NCBI RefSeq assembly: GCF_013155275.1
Contig: NZ_JABJXS010000002.1
Coordinates: 124,001-188,000 of the forward strand
Direction: 5' to 3'
From: Brenneria sp. hezel4-2-4
GTDB taxonomy: Bacteria > Pseudomonadota > Gammaproteobacteria > Enterobacterales > Enterobacteriaceae
DNA: 64,000 nt
Each line of letters starts with the position of its first letter. Positions within the stretch are counted from its first letter, which is position 1. A model generated the notes under the pieces. It made no database searches. It was not told where the DNA came from and saw only the letters and a program-made list of their open reading frames with translations. Shown here one piece after another: positions 16,954-26,016 of the stretch. The position numbers and the translations under genes were made by a program.

Positions 16954-19410
16954 GTGACGCCCATTTTTAGTGCATGGCCGCATCATTTTTATCTTCAGTG
17001 GAAGAAATGGTTAATAACTTTTGCTTCGCTGGGATGCGTCGGATATGTGCAGGCAGCGGTATCGGATTATGATGCATTGATTATTCAAGCCCGGCAGGGA
17101 AATACCGCCGGGGCGGCGACATGGCTTTCCCGACAATCATCCCAACGGCTATTAACGGCGAATGAAGTGGCGGACTGGCTGCAAATTACCAGTTGGGCAG
17201 GTAATGACAATGAGGTCATTAAAATCTGGCAGCGTTATCGCCATGTGACGTTATTACCCGATCGCGCCCTGACGGCGGCGGCCAGAGCCTACCGCAATTT
17301 GCATCAATGGCCGCAGTCGCTTGAATTGTGGCGTACGGTTGCGGCGCGTTCGCCGAACAACAGCGATGCGCTAAGCGGGCTGATTATGACGCTCACGGAT
17401 GCTGGACAGGTGAAAGAGGCATTGCTGCTGGCGACGCAGCGCGTACAGCGTGAGCCTACGGCGGCGCACTGGCAGGAGCTGGCATGGGTGCAGCGCGCGG
17501 CGGGACTCAATTGGGCGGCGCTGGCGTCCATCTCTCAGGCGGTGCGGCGCTCGCCGCAGGATAATCATCTGTTGCGTGACTATAGCGCCATTCTGGCGAG
17601 CAACCGCATCAGCGTACCGGCCTTAACGGTTGGGAAGCCGGGAACGTTGCCGCCCGCCGAATTGCGTCAGCGTGAGTCCGGGGCTGCCGCTGAGTTGGTG
17701 CGTATGGCCTTCCTCCCCAGCGTTACCGAGCGCGAGCGTTTTGTCGTGGCGGATCGCGCGCTGGCGAATTATGAGACATTGCTGACCCGCTGGCATGCCG
17801 ATCCCGATGCGCAGGCGGACTACCGCCGCGCCCGCATCGATCGGTTGGGGGCGTTATTGGCGCGCTCCCGCATGGTCGAAGTAACGTCGGAATACGAGGA
17901 CTTACGCCGCGAAAACGATGATATTCCCACTTATGCCCGGCTCTGGGCGGCTTCCGCCTATCTTTATTTGCAGCAGCCGGATAAAGCGGAACAGCTCTAT
18001 CTTTCGGCGGCGCGCGACGCGCCACAGGAAATGCGCGAGCCTGAGGAACAAAGCTCTCTTTTTTATAGCCTGGCGGAAAATGAACACATAACCCAGGCGC
18101 ATCAGCAGGTCAGTCAACTCAGTAGCCGTACCCCCTATTATCTTCATAGCTATGGATTATCTCTGCCGGTACCGAATGATGATTGGCTGGAGGTCCAGCA
18201 ACTGCTTGTTCAGTCAATGTTGTTTCGCGGCGAACTGCCGCAGGCGCAGCAGAAAGCGGAGCATCTGGCTGATACCGCGCCGGGAAACCAGGGGCTGCGC
18301 ATCGGTCTCGCCGACGTTTATCTGGTACGGGGCTGGCCGCGACGGGCGGAAACGGAGTTGAAGCGAACCGAAGGATTGGATCCTCGCAACATAGAACTGG
18401 AGACGCAACAAGGGTTGACCGCATTGGATCTGCAAGCCTGGCGTCAGGCCGATCAACTCGCCGACGATGTGATCTCCCGTTATCCGGAAAATAGCGGCGC
18501 GCAGCGGCTCGATCGCCTGCGGCGGGTTCATCACCTGTCTGAGCTGCGTATCAGCGGTTCCCAGGGCATAAAATCCGACAGTCCTGTCGCCGGCTCGCAT
18601 GATACCGGCGTCGATGCCGCGCTCTACGGCTCGCCGATCGCCGACAACTGGCGATTGTTCTCCGGGTTTGCGTTCGACGAGGGAAACTTTGAGGAAGGGC
18701 GGGGGATTAACCGCAATGTTCGCGGCGGCGCGGAGTTCACTAACCGGGATAACTGGCTGGAAGCGGAAATCTCGGGGCAGAACTACGGTCACGGACAAAA
18801 AATAGGCGCCCGTCTTTCCGGCTGGCATGACGTTGACGATAGCTGGCGCATCGGCGCCGGCGCAGAGCGACTGATGCGCCGCACGCCGTTACGGGCGCTG
18901 ACCAACCGCGTGACGGCCAATGGCGCGGATGCCTATGTTCGCTGGAGGAAGAGCGAGAGGCGGGAATGGCAACTGAGTGTCTCGCCGGCGCGGTTTTCCG
19001 ACGGTAACCGGCACGTTGAATATACCCTTGATGTTAAAGAGCGGCTCTACAGCGCGCCTTTTCTGACGGTGGATTTCACTCCGTCGATAAGCGGCAGCCA
19101 TAACAGCAAATCCGAGGTCGCTTACTACAGTCCGCGCAGCGACGTGGCGGTGCTGCCCGCCGTGACGCTCGATCATATGATTTATCGTCATTATCAGACG
19201 GAATGGCATCAGGAAGCGGTCGCCGGAGCGGGGGGGTATTGGCAGCGGAGTGAACCTCGCGGCGCCATTACCGCGCTGGGATACGGTCAACGCGTGCTTT
19301 GGAACGATGTTCTTGATGCCGGCATCATGGTGAATTGGGACAAACGTCCCTACGACGGTGTACGGGAAAAGAATTTATCGGTGTCTTTCGATGTTAATTA
19401 CCGGTTTTGA
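16954..19410 (+). CDS. pgaA: PgaA, poly-beta-1,6-GlcNAc outer-membrane export protein
   Basis: An 818-residue secretin-like exporter of PNAG. A signal peptide (WLITFASLGCVGYVQA, to about residue 35) precedes a long TPR superhelix (residues about 40-520, with repeats such as ARAYRNLHQWPQSLELW), which binds deacetylated polymer. A C-terminal beta-barrel from about 525 ends in NYRF with terminal Phe, the outer-membrane assembly signal. Start is GTG at 16954 with GGGAG six bases upstream. It is the first gene of pgaABCD; its stop is 10 bases before pgaB. Length matches E. coli PgaA (807 residues). Expression of pga in enterobacteria is usually controlled by CsrA and NhaR, but I found no clear sites for them. 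Confidence 0.93.
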   Translation: MTPIFSAWPHHFYLQWKKWLITFASLGCVGYVQAAVSDYDALIIQARQGNTAGAATWLSRQSSQRLLTANEVADWLQITSWAGNDNEVIKIWQRYRHVTLLPDRALTAAARAYRNLHQWPQSLELWRTVAARSPNNSDALSGLIMTLTDAGQVKEALLLATQRVQREPTAAHWQELAWVQRAAGLNWAALASISQAVRRSPQDNHLLRDYSAILASNRISVPALTVGKPGTLPPAELRQRESGAAAELVRMAFLPSVTERERFVVADRALANYETLLTRWHADPDAQADYRRARIDRLGALLARSRMVEVTSEYEDLRRENDDIPTYARLWAASAYLYLQQPDKAEQLYLSAARDAPQEMREPEEQSSLFYSLAENEHITQAHQQVSQLSSRTPYYLHSYGLSLPVPNDDWLEVQQLLVQSMLFRGELPQAQQKAEHLADTAPGNQGLRIGLADVYLVRGWPRRAETELKRTEGLDPRNIELETQQGLTALDLQAWRQADQLADDVISRYPENSGAQRLDRLRRVHHLSELRISGSQGIKSDSPVAGSHDTGVDAALYGSPIADNWRLFSGFAFDEGNFEEGRGINRNVRGGAEFTNRDNWLEAEISGQNYGHGQKIGARLSGWHDVDDSWRIGAGAERLMRRTPLRALTNRVTANGADAYVRWRKSERREWQLSVSPARFSDGNRHVEYTLDVKERLYSAPFLTVDFTPSISGSHNSKSEVAYYSPRSDVAVLPAVTLDHMIYRHYQTEWHQEAVAGAGGYWQRSEPRGAITALGYGQRVLWNDVLDAGIMVNWDKRPYDGVREKNLSVSFDVNYRF

Positions 19411-19420
19411 AGGGCTGATG

Positions 19421-21436
19421 ATGCTTTTGATACGTTTACGTTATTTATTGATTACTCTTGGTATGCTGATGATCGCCGCCTGCTCGCAGGCCGACCGTCC
19501 GGCATTTGTCGCGCCGTCTGAGCGCCCCCTTTCGGATAAAGAGCAGGTATGGCCCGCCAATCATTACATTGTGCTGGCTTACCATGATGTTGAGGACGAT
19601 GCCGCGGATCAGCGCTTTATGTCGGTGCGAACCAGCGCGCTGAATGAACAGTTTGTCTGGCTGCGGGAAAATGGCTATCAGCCGATATCGGTTGACGATA
19701 TTCTCCGCGCGCAGGCCGGCGGCCGGCCGCTGCCCGAGAAAGCGGTGTTGCTTACCTTTGATGACGGCTACAGCAGTTTTTATCACCGCGTGTATCCCTT
19801 GTTGCAGGCGTATCGCTGGCCGGCGGTGCTGGCCCCGGTGGGGGACTGGCTGGATACCCCGGCGGATCAACCGGTGGATTTCGGCGGACAAAAGGTGCCG
19901 CGCGAGCGTTTCCTCTTCTGGCGGCAGGTGCGTGAAATGTCGCAATCCGGCCTGGTGGAAGTCGGTGCGCACACCTATGCGCAACATAAGGGGGATGTGG
20001 CGAATCCGCAGGGCAATCTGGAGCCGCATGCGGTTAACCGCCTCTATTACCCGCATCAAAATCGGTATGAAACGCTGGCGGAATATCGTCGGCGCATCGG
20101 CGATGATATCGATCTGATCACCCGGCGAATTACCGAGGCAACCGGTAAAGCGCCCCGGGTTTGGGTCTGGCCTTATGGCGCCGCAGGGGGCGAGGCGCTG
20201 AAGATTGTCAAGCAGCGCGGCTATCAGATGGCTTTGACGCTTGAGCAAGGGATGTCGTCAGTACAAGCGACGGATAATGTGCCGCGTCTGCTTGTCGCCA
20301 ATAACCCGGATATCAAACAGTTTGCGCAGATGGTGGTTGATGAACGGGCGCAGGAGATTATGCGGGTGGCGCATATCGATCTGGACTATGTTTACGATCC
20401 CGACCCGGCACAGCAAACGCAAAATCTGGACGAACTGGTGCAACGCGTCGCCGATCTCGGCATCAATACGGTTTTCTTGCAGGCATTTGCCGATCCCAAC
20501 GGCGATGGGAATGTGCAGGAGCTCTATTTTCCCAATCGCTGGTTGCCGGTCAGAGCCGACTTGTTTAATCATGTCGCCTGGCAACTCTCCACGCGCGCCA
20601 ATGTTTCTGTCTATGCCTGGATGCCGGTGCTGGCGTTTGACTTTAACGATAAGACGATGCCGCGGGTTGAAAAAATCGATCTCAAGAGCGGCGAACGCAG
20701 TATAGACGCGCAGCAGTATAAACGCCTGTCGCCCTGGAACAGCGAGAATAAACAGCGAATCATTGATATCTATGAAGATCTGGCATCGCACGCGTCGTTT
20801 AACGGCATTCTTTTCCACGACGATGCGGTACTCGCCGAAGATGAAGATGCCAGCGCCGATGCGCTAAAAGCCTATCAGGCCGCGGGATTTCCAGATTCCA
20901 TCGCCGCCATTCAACACGATCCGCAGCTTTTATCCCGGTGGACACGCTTTAAAAGTACCGCATTGATTGAATTCACCCAGACGCTGGCGGCGCATGTGCG
21001 CGCCGTCCGTGGGCCGCAGATTAAAACGGCCCGCAATATCTATGCGATGCCGATCCTGGAGCCTGAAAGCGAAGAGTGGTTTGCGCAAAATCTGGATGAT
21101 TTTCTGGCGGCTTATGACTGGACGGCGCCCATGGCCATGCCGCTGATGGAGAACGTGTCGTTAAAAAACAGTAACGCCTGGCTGGAAAAACTGGTGCATG
21201 CCGTCGCCCAGCGACCGGGCGCGTTGAATAAAACGGTATTCGAGCTTCAGGCCAAAGATTGGCGTACCCGGAAAGAACACTGGTTAAACGGCGCGCTGGT
21301 GGCCCAGTGGATGAAGTGCCTACAGCTTAACGGCGCGCAGAGTTATGGCTATTACCCCGATGATTTCTTAAACAATAAGCCGGAGCTGAAGATGATTCGC
21401 CCGGTATTTTCAGCAGGATGGTATCCGCAGCCATGA
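19421..21436 (+). CDS. pgaB: PgaB, PNAG N-deacetylase lipoprotein
   Basis: A 671-residue periplasmic lipoprotein that partly deacetylates PNAG, which is needed for export through PgaA. The lipobox LMIAAC follows a short hydrophobic leader. The N-terminal polysaccharide deacetylase domain has [12 protein letters not shown] and the zinc His pair region [13 protein letters not shown]. The C-terminal glycosidase-like domain (from about residue 300) begins [15 protein letters not shown] and contains FHDDAVL, matching the GH153 acidic pair. I chose ATG 19421 because GAAGGG lies six bases upstream; ATG 19418 is also in frame, and a start at 19358 inside pgaA would spoil the lipoprotein signal. It overlaps pgaC by ATGA. 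Confidence 0.93.
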   Translation: MLLIRLRYLLITLGMLMIAACSQADRPAFVAPSERPLSDKEQVWPANHYIVLAYHDVEDDAADQRFMSVRTSALNEQFVWLRENGYQPISVDDILRAQAGGRPLPEKAVLLTFDDGYSSFYHRVYPLLQAYRWPAVLAPVGDWLDTPADQPVDFGGQKVPRERFLFWRQVREMSQSGLVEVGAHTYAQHKGDVANPQGNLEPHAVNRLYYPHQNRYETLAEYRRRIGDDIDLITRRITEATGKAPRVWVWPYGAAGGEALKIVKQRGYQMALTLEQGMSSVQATDNVPRLLVANNPDIKQFAQMVVDERAQEIMRVAHIDLDYVYDPDPAQQTQNLDELVQRVADLGINTVFLQAFADPNGDGNVQELYFPNRWLPVRADLFNHVAWQLSTRANVSVYAWMPVLAFDFNDKTMPRVEKIDLKSGERSIDAQQYKRLSPWNSENKQRIIDIYEDLASHASFNGILFHDDAVLAEDEDASADALKAYQAAGFPDSIAAIQHDPQLLSRWTRFKSTALIEFTQTLAAHVRAVRGPQIKTARNIYAMPILEPESEEWFAQNLDDFLAAYDWTAPMAMPLMENVSLKNSNAWLEKLVHAVAQRPGALNKTVFELQAKDWRTRKEHWLNGALVAQWMKCLQLNGAQSYGYYPDDFLNNKPELKMIRPVFSAGWYPQP

Positions 21437-22764
21437 TAGACCGTATTGTCGCTTTCTTTATCTTATGCCTGGTGCTGAGCATCCCGCTGGGGATCACCTT
21501 CACTTTCACCGGCGAAGTCTTGCTGTACTTCATTTTTCTCTGGCCGCTGTTTATGTCGGGGCTGTGGATGTCCGGCGGCCTGTATTTCTGGTTTCACTAC
21601 GAGCGCCACTGGCGATGGGGCAAGGATGTCGCTCCGCCGGAGCTTAAAGGCGAACCGCTGGTGTCTATTTTGATCCCTTGCTACAACGAGGGGCCTAATG
21701 CACGAGAAACCCTTGAGGCGGCGTTGTTTCAGCGCTATCGGAATATTGAAGTGATCGCCATCAACGACGGTTCGAAAGACGATACGGCGGAGGTGTTGAA
21801 TCAACTCGCGAATGAGTATGACAAATTGCGCGTCATACATCTGGCGAATAATCAGGGTAAAGCGGTGGCTTTGCAGACGGGGGCCGCCGCGGCCAGAAGC
21901 GATTTGCTGGTGTGCATTGACGGCGATGCGCTTCTGGATCGCGATGCGGTGGCTTATCTGGTCGCGCCGTTGATTGATAATCCGCGGGTGGGCGCCGTGA
22001 CCGGCAACCCGCGCGTTCGTACCCGATCGACGCTGATCGGGCGCGTTCAGGTCGGTGAGTTTTCATCGATTATCGGCCTGATCAAGCGCACGCAGCGCAT
22101 TTACGGCATGATTTTCACCGTTTCGGGGGTGGTGGCGGCATTCCGTCGCCGGGCTTTGGCTGACGTCGGCTACTGGAGTCCGGATATGATCACCGAAGAT
22201 ATCGACATCAGTTGGAAATTGCAGTTACGTCACTGGTCGATATTTTTTGAGCCGAGGGCGCTGTGCTGGATCCTGATGCCGGAAACGCTGGAGGGGCTGT
22301 GGAAACAGCGCTTACGCTGGGCGCAGGGCGGGGCGGAAGTGTTTTTGAAGAACCTGCGTAATTTATGGTCCTGGCGTTATCGCCGCATCTGGCCGCTGTT
22401 TTTTGAATACAGCATTTCGACGATTTGGGCTTTCACCTATGCAATCAGCATCGTGCTGTTTTTACTCGGGCTGATGATTGACCTGCCGGGCAGAATTCAG
22501 GTGCAAAATCTGTTTCCGCCGGCCTTTACCGGCATGGTGCTTGCCGCCGCCTGTTTATTGCAATTTACGGTTAGCCTGCTGATTGAGAGGCGTTACGAGA
22601 AAAACATGGGACGCTCGCTTTTTTGGATAATCTGGTATCCGATGGTTTATTGGATGCTGAGTTTATTTACCAGCCTGGTGAGTTTCCCGAAAGTGATGTT
22701 GAAAGCGCGACGCCAGCGTGCTCGCTGGGAAAGCCCCGATCGCGGTATTGAAAAGGAGGGATAA
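21433..22764 (+). CDS. pgaC: PgaC, poly-beta-1,6-GlcNAc synthase
   Basis: A 443-residue inner-membrane family 2 glycosyltransferase that polymerises UDP-GlcNAc. Two N-terminal membrane helices precede the catalytic domain, with [16 protein letters not shown], the UDP-binding IDGDALL, TEDIDI and the product-binding motif QRLRWAQGG near residue 290. Further membrane helices close the protein. The ATG at 21433 overlaps the pgaB stop; an in-frame ATG 15 bases earlier is less likely. In E. coli, cyclic di-GMP binds across PgaC and PgaD and activates the synthase, relevant here because a diguanylate cyclase module is encoded just downstream. Confidence 0.95.
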   Translation: MIDRIVAFFILCLVLSIPLGITFTFTGEVLLYFIFLWPLFMSGLWMSGGLYFWFHYERHWRWGKDVAPPELKGEPLVSILIPCYNEGPNARETLEAALFQRYRNIEVIAINDGSKDDTAEVLNQLANEYDKLRVIHLANNQGKAVALQTGAAAARSDLLVCIDGDALLDRDAVAYLVAPLIDNPRVGAVTGNPRVRTRSTLIGRVQVGEFSSIIGLIKRTQRIYGMIFTVSGVVAAFRRRALADVGYWSPDMITEDIDISWKLQLRHWSIFFEPRALCWILMPETLEGLWKQRLRWAQGGAEVFLKNLRNLWSWRYRRIWPLFFEYSISTIWAFTYAISIVLFLLGLMIDLPGRIQVQNLFPPAFTGMVLAAACLLQFTVSLLIERRYEKNMGRSLFWIIWYPMVYWMLSLFTSLVSFPKVMLKARRQRARWESPDRGIEKEG

Positions 22765-22767
22765 TTG

Positions 22768-23196
22768 ATGAATTCTTCGTTGATTTTTACCGAGCAACGT
22801 CTGTTTCCGAGGTTGATCGATTTCTTGATGTCGTTATGCGGCTGGTGCGGATTTATTGGGTTAATGACGGAGGGCGTGCTGGAAATAGTACAGCGCTCCC
22901 CGTGGGTGGAGTCACGCGTTTTGCCGATCGAGCTGAATACATTTTCCCTGTATTTTGCCATTGGTATTTTCAATGCGCTGCTGCTGATTGGCTGGGCAAA
23001 ATACAATCAGTACCGATTTCGGATTGAACGCCGTACCCGAGACGACGGGTTAAACTCTGAAGAAGTCGCCCAGAGTTTTGCTATCCAGACTAATCATATT
23101 CATACGCTTAACCGTAACCATATACAGCGCGTCTGGCATGATGAATGGGGGAGCGTTGTCCGTATTGAGTCGATGAGTGTAAATCATGAGTCATAG
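22768..23196 (+). CDS. pgaD: PgaD, PNAG synthase auxiliary membrane protein
   Basis: A 142-residue small membrane protein with two hydrophobic helices (about residues 20-38 and 62-84: FSLYFAIGIFNALLLIGWAKY) and a cytoplasmic tail beginning FRIERRTRDDG. It pairs with PgaC and is needed for the cyclic di-GMP response. The ATG at 22768 lies 8 bases after AAGGAGG (22753-22759), and the upstream in-frame TTG is not needed. Sequence conservation is low in this family, so the call rests mainly on position, size and topology, plus the tail. Confidence 0.88.
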   Translation: MNSSLIFTEQRLFPRLIDFLMSLCGWCGFIGLMTEGVLEIVQRSPWVESRVLPIELNTFSLYFAIGIFNALLLIGWAKYNQYRFRIERRTRDDGLNSEEVAQSFAIQTNHIHTLNRNHIQRVWHDEWGSVVRIESMSVNHES

Positions 23197-23230
23197 TCCT
23201 ATATATGATGCAATGACTTTATTCAGGGTA

Positions 23231-23263
23231 AAATAACCGCACGGGTTATTTCGGCGGTTATTT
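23231..23263 (+). terminator. hairpin after pgaD
   Basis: AAATAACCGC (23231-23240) pairs exactly with GCGGTTATTT (23254-23263) around a 13-base loop. It lies 34 bases after pgaD and is terminator-like, the T residues forming part of the stem end. Confidence 0.5.
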
Positions 23264-23366
23264 ATATCAGCTATTGCTAATAATAAACAGAGGTTAATAT
23301 TATGAGGCAGCTCAACAGCTGTTTAATATTAGCGATAGTTTTTTCCGGCGGCGTCAATAATTAAAA

Positions 23367-23858
23367 TCATCGAGGTGCGGTGATAATAATCGCTACCCGC
23401 CGGTTCTCCGCACGTCCTTTAGCATGATTATTGCTGGCGACAGGATATTTATCGCCAAATCCCCGGGTGGTTAAATGACTGCGCGGTATATTGCCGCTTT
23501 TGGCATAGGCATCCGCAACGGTATTTGCCCGTCTGAGCGACAATGCCAGGTTATAACTGCTCTCGCCGGTGCTGTCCGCATGACCATCCATCCTGGCATG
23601 CAGTAACCCCACCGAACATAAAGCCGCGGCGATATGATGAATGGACGCTTTACTTTTCGCCGTTAGCGTTGACTTATTATTGGCAAATAATATTGCTTCG
23701 GGGAAGCCTAATGTCCAGCCGGTTGCGGTATTTTTGAAGCCCTGGGATTGTAGTGCGGAAATTTGCTCTGGGGTAAATTTTTTATTCGGTGGTGATTGAC
23801 ATCCTGTTATTCCAAAAGCCGTTATTATCGCCAGGGTTGATATAAAACCTGTTTTCAT
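23367..23858 (-). CDS. yfiB: YfiB, OmpA-family peptidoglycan-binding lipoprotein
   Basis: A 163-residue outer-membrane lipoprotein. The signal ends in the lipobox GITGC at about residue 20. The C-terminal OmpA-like domain has ANNKSTLTAKSKASIHHIA, ARMDGHADSTGESSYNLALSLRRA and RGFGDKYPVASN, including the Asp and Arg positions that bind peptidoglycan. In Pseudomonas, YfiB sequesters the periplasmic inhibitor YfiR and so releases the diguanylate cyclase YfiN. The order here on the minus strand is yfiR-yfiN-yfiB, the same as in the studied operons. AGGAGG precedes the ATG; the gap from yfiN is 21 bases. Confidence 0.9.
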   Translation of the reverse strand: MKTGFISTLAIITAFGITGCQSPPNKKFTPEQISALQSQGFKNTATGWTLGFPEAILFANNKSTLTAKSKASIHHIAAALCSVGLLHARMDGHADSTGESSYNLALSLRRANTVADAYAKSGNIPRSHLTTRGFGDKYPVASNNHAKGRAENRRVAIIITAPR

Positions 23859-23879
23859 AAAACCTCCTGTTTTTATGTT

Positions 23880-25127
23880 CTATGTAATTAGAGCATTATG
23901 ATGCTTTTGTTTTTCCAGATACATGTTTTTATCTGCTTGCTCCATCACTGATTTCAGCGTTGAGTCATTGTCTGCAATTGCCACACCGATGCTTAGCGTC
24001 ATTGTAATATTAATTCCGCCGGGTAAACAGATTGGTTCACTGGTTTTTTTATATATATTCCGTATGACGCGATCAATATTGTCCCTGTTTTGTGATTCAG
24101 AAAGCAGGATCAGCGCGAATTCGTCGCCGCCCAGTCGCGCGGGCAGCGATTCTTTACCGACGCAAGACAACAGGCGATTGGCCAGGGTGATTAAAACTTC
24201 ATCCCCGACGGCATGTCCATAGGTATCGTTAATATCTTTGAATCGATTGCCATCGATAAACAGTAATGCGAGTTGTGATTTTCTTTCTTTATCACTGAGC
24301 AATCCTTCCAGCGCGCTGCAAAAGGCCGCGCGGTTGGCTAATCCCGTCAGGGGATCGCTCAGCGAACGCTTCAGCAGAGAGTCGTTTTCTTTCAATAGTT
24401 TGTGTTGCCAATGTTCGATTTCACTAAGCAAGCTATTAATATCTTTACTTAACAGATCGATTTCCACGATTTTACCCGCCGGTATGCGGCGAGAAAAATT
24501 ACGATTTTTCCTGATGTCATGCACCACGTCGGCAATATTGTGCAGGGCGAAAATCAGCCCGCGGTGCAAACGTCGGGATATAAAAATAGACAGAATAGAA
24601 GCTAATATAACGCACAGCGTGAGCGCGGTTAATGAGAAGTAAACAAACTGTTTAATTGTGGCGTCCGCGCCTGAAATCTCGATTTTCCCGACGAATTCGC
24701 CCCGGTGATAAATGGGTTGGATTACCGAATTCGGAAATAACCAATGAATAATCATTTTATCGACATGATCCATTGAAATGCTGTCATTGGCCCGCCATTC
24801 GGTTAATATTTTTCCTTGCTTATCCGTTACGATGGCAGTAGTAAATTGCTCCTTTTTACCCAGGCTGGTCAATATTTCTTTAGCTGCTACTCCATCCTGA
24901 AATACCACCGCGGCTTCGACGCTTTGACTGAGCGTATAGGCCATCAATTGCAGGTTTTTTCCAGAATATTGCTTAAAGGCAATCAGCGAAGCGGTAGTGA
25001 TCAACATCCATGAAGCGGTCATCGTAATAATTAGACTTATTGTGCTGATACGGGTCAACGCCGACCTGAAAGTTATTTTTTTTGCTAAATCAGAAGAAAA
25101 AATCCCTTGTTTATTCATGATATCCAT
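23880..25127 (-). CDS. yfiN: YfiN/DgcN, membrane diguanylate cyclase
   Basis: A 415-residue inner-membrane enzyme that makes cyclic di-GMP from two GTP. It has a first membrane helix at about residues 28-52, a periplasmic PAS/CHASE-like sensor, a second helix at about 162-184, a HAMP linker and a C-terminal GGDEF domain (DPLTGLANRAAF, FIDGNRFKDINDTYGH, ARLGGDEFALIL). The active-site GGDEF is intact. The RxxD inhibitory site normally five residues before GGDEF is absent (sequence KESLPARL), so product inhibition at that site is not expected. ATG at 25127 overlaps yfiR by 17 bases; ATG 25118 is an alternative. YfiR is the likely periplasmic inhibitor. Confidence 0.92.
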   Translation of the reverse strand: MDIMNKQGIFSSDLAKKITFRSALTRISTISLIITMTASWMLITTASLIAFKQYSGKNLQLMAYTLSQSVEAAVVFQDGVAAKEILTSLGKKEQFTTAIVTDKQGKILTEWRANDSISMDHVDKMIIHWLFPNSVIQPIYHRGEFVGKIEISGADATIKQFVYFSLTALTLCVILASILSIFISRRLHRGLIFALHNIADVVHDIRKNRNFSRRIPAGKIVEIDLLSKDINSLLSEIEHWQHKLLKENDSLLKRSLSDPLTGLANRAAFCSALEGLLSDKERKSQLALLFIDGNRFKDINDTYGHAVGDEVLITLANRLLSCVGKESLPARLGGDEFALILLSESQNRDNIDRVIRNIYKKTSEPICLPGGINITMTLSIGVAIADNDSTLKSVMEQADKNMYLEKQKHHNALIT

Positions 25128-25662
25128 TCTGTGGACGTGCGAGGATTAAAACCTCAGGGTTAACCCTGATGCCGGTTCTGGATAGAGAGTCTAAATTGAC
25201 GGAAAAACTCACTTTTTTATTGAAGAATATCAGGCAAAATGCACTACCATAAATACATTCCTGATTCTGTTCAGTAATCGTCAATAACGGATGCGCCGGA
25301 GCTGTATTGATTATTTTTATCTGTTCTGAAACGGATTCCTGTCCGAAGTAGACAGCATCACAGCGTGATGGAGAGAAATCATGAATTTTATTCAATATGA
25401 CGGAATGAAAGGTCGGCTTCTTTTGCGAGAGTGGCGGCGCTGTCAGCGTGGACAGGAAATAGGCGGAAGAAAATATGCACAGAGTAGGAAGCTTATTCTG
25501 CGTCGGCCAGTGTGAATAACTAATAATACCCGCCACTGTCTGATAGAGTTGATCGGCTGATACCCGCGACATTTCATCTCTTAGTTTGGATGGATCCGCC
25601 TTGGCTGAAACGAGCGTGGTGAAGAGTAAAAACAGGGTGAACACAGACCATATTTTCCCCAT
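25111..25662 (-). CDS. yfiR: YfiR, periplasmic inhibitor of YfiN
   Basis: A 183-residue exported protein of the DUF4154/YfiR family. The signal peptide (WSVFTLFLLFTTLVSA) is followed by a mature domain with AGIISYSHWP near the start, then LCIFSS and CDAVYFG. Four cysteines are present, in LCIF, RCDA and ECIYGSAFC, matching the disulfide pattern by which YfiR senses periplasmic redox state in Pseudomonas. The protein ends in RVNPEVLILARPQ. When active it binds the periplasmic domain of YfiN and keeps it off. It is the first gene of yfiRNB. Confidence 0.88.
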   Translation of the reverse strand: MGKIWSVFTLFLLFTTLVSAKADPSKLRDEMSRVSADQLYQTVAGIISYSHWPTQNKLPTLCIFSSAYFLSTLTAPPLSQKKPTFHSVILNKIHDFSPSRCDAVYFGQESVSEQIKIINTAPAHPLLTITEQNQECIYGSAFCLIFFNKKVSFSVNLDSLSRTGIRVNPEVLILARPQNGYHE

Positions 25663-26016
25663 ACTCTAATCCAGCCTTACCATAGAAATATTAATTCGAA
25701 TGTCATGCAATATATTTAATCTTTACCGTTCTAGCCAGTGGTTTTTCCGCTTTAATCGATGCGTAAAGATGCAGTGCGCGGGCCAATCCTGATCTGAAAG
25801 TGATCCTGCCGCGGCATAAATGTTCAGCGGTATGGCATTTATCGACTACACTTAATTCTCTTTGCCTTTCTTATGGCCCGCGACTGACATGAGCGGGTCA
25901 CATTGCATATACATATATAAGTGCCGACATTCCTGCGCCAATACGGTCTGCCAGCTTTCTGGACGTTACCTTCAATACCGCCTGCGCGGATTTTGCGTTC
26001 AGGCTAAAAGGCGATT
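25663..26016. other. intergenic region between yfiR and the glucan synthase
   Basis: These 354 bases separate the divergent yfiR and glucan synthase genes and must contain both promoters. I see AT-rich stretches near 25690-25720 and 25905-25925 but no convincing paired -35/-10, operator or small RNA. Confidence 0.3.

Noticed and set aside
16623-16964. Minus-strand frame upstream of the WYL gene, including MNKISKPMAQRITELNENS
   Set aside because: It overlaps the WYL coding start in another frame, has no ribosome-binding site at its GTG or ATG, and occupies promoter-like AT-rich DNA.
23302-23364. 20-codon frame MRQLNSCLILAIVFSGGVNN between pgaD and yfiB
   Set aside because: It has AGAGG upstream and a hydrophobic core, so a small membrane peptide is conceivable, but the length is within chance and there is no other support.
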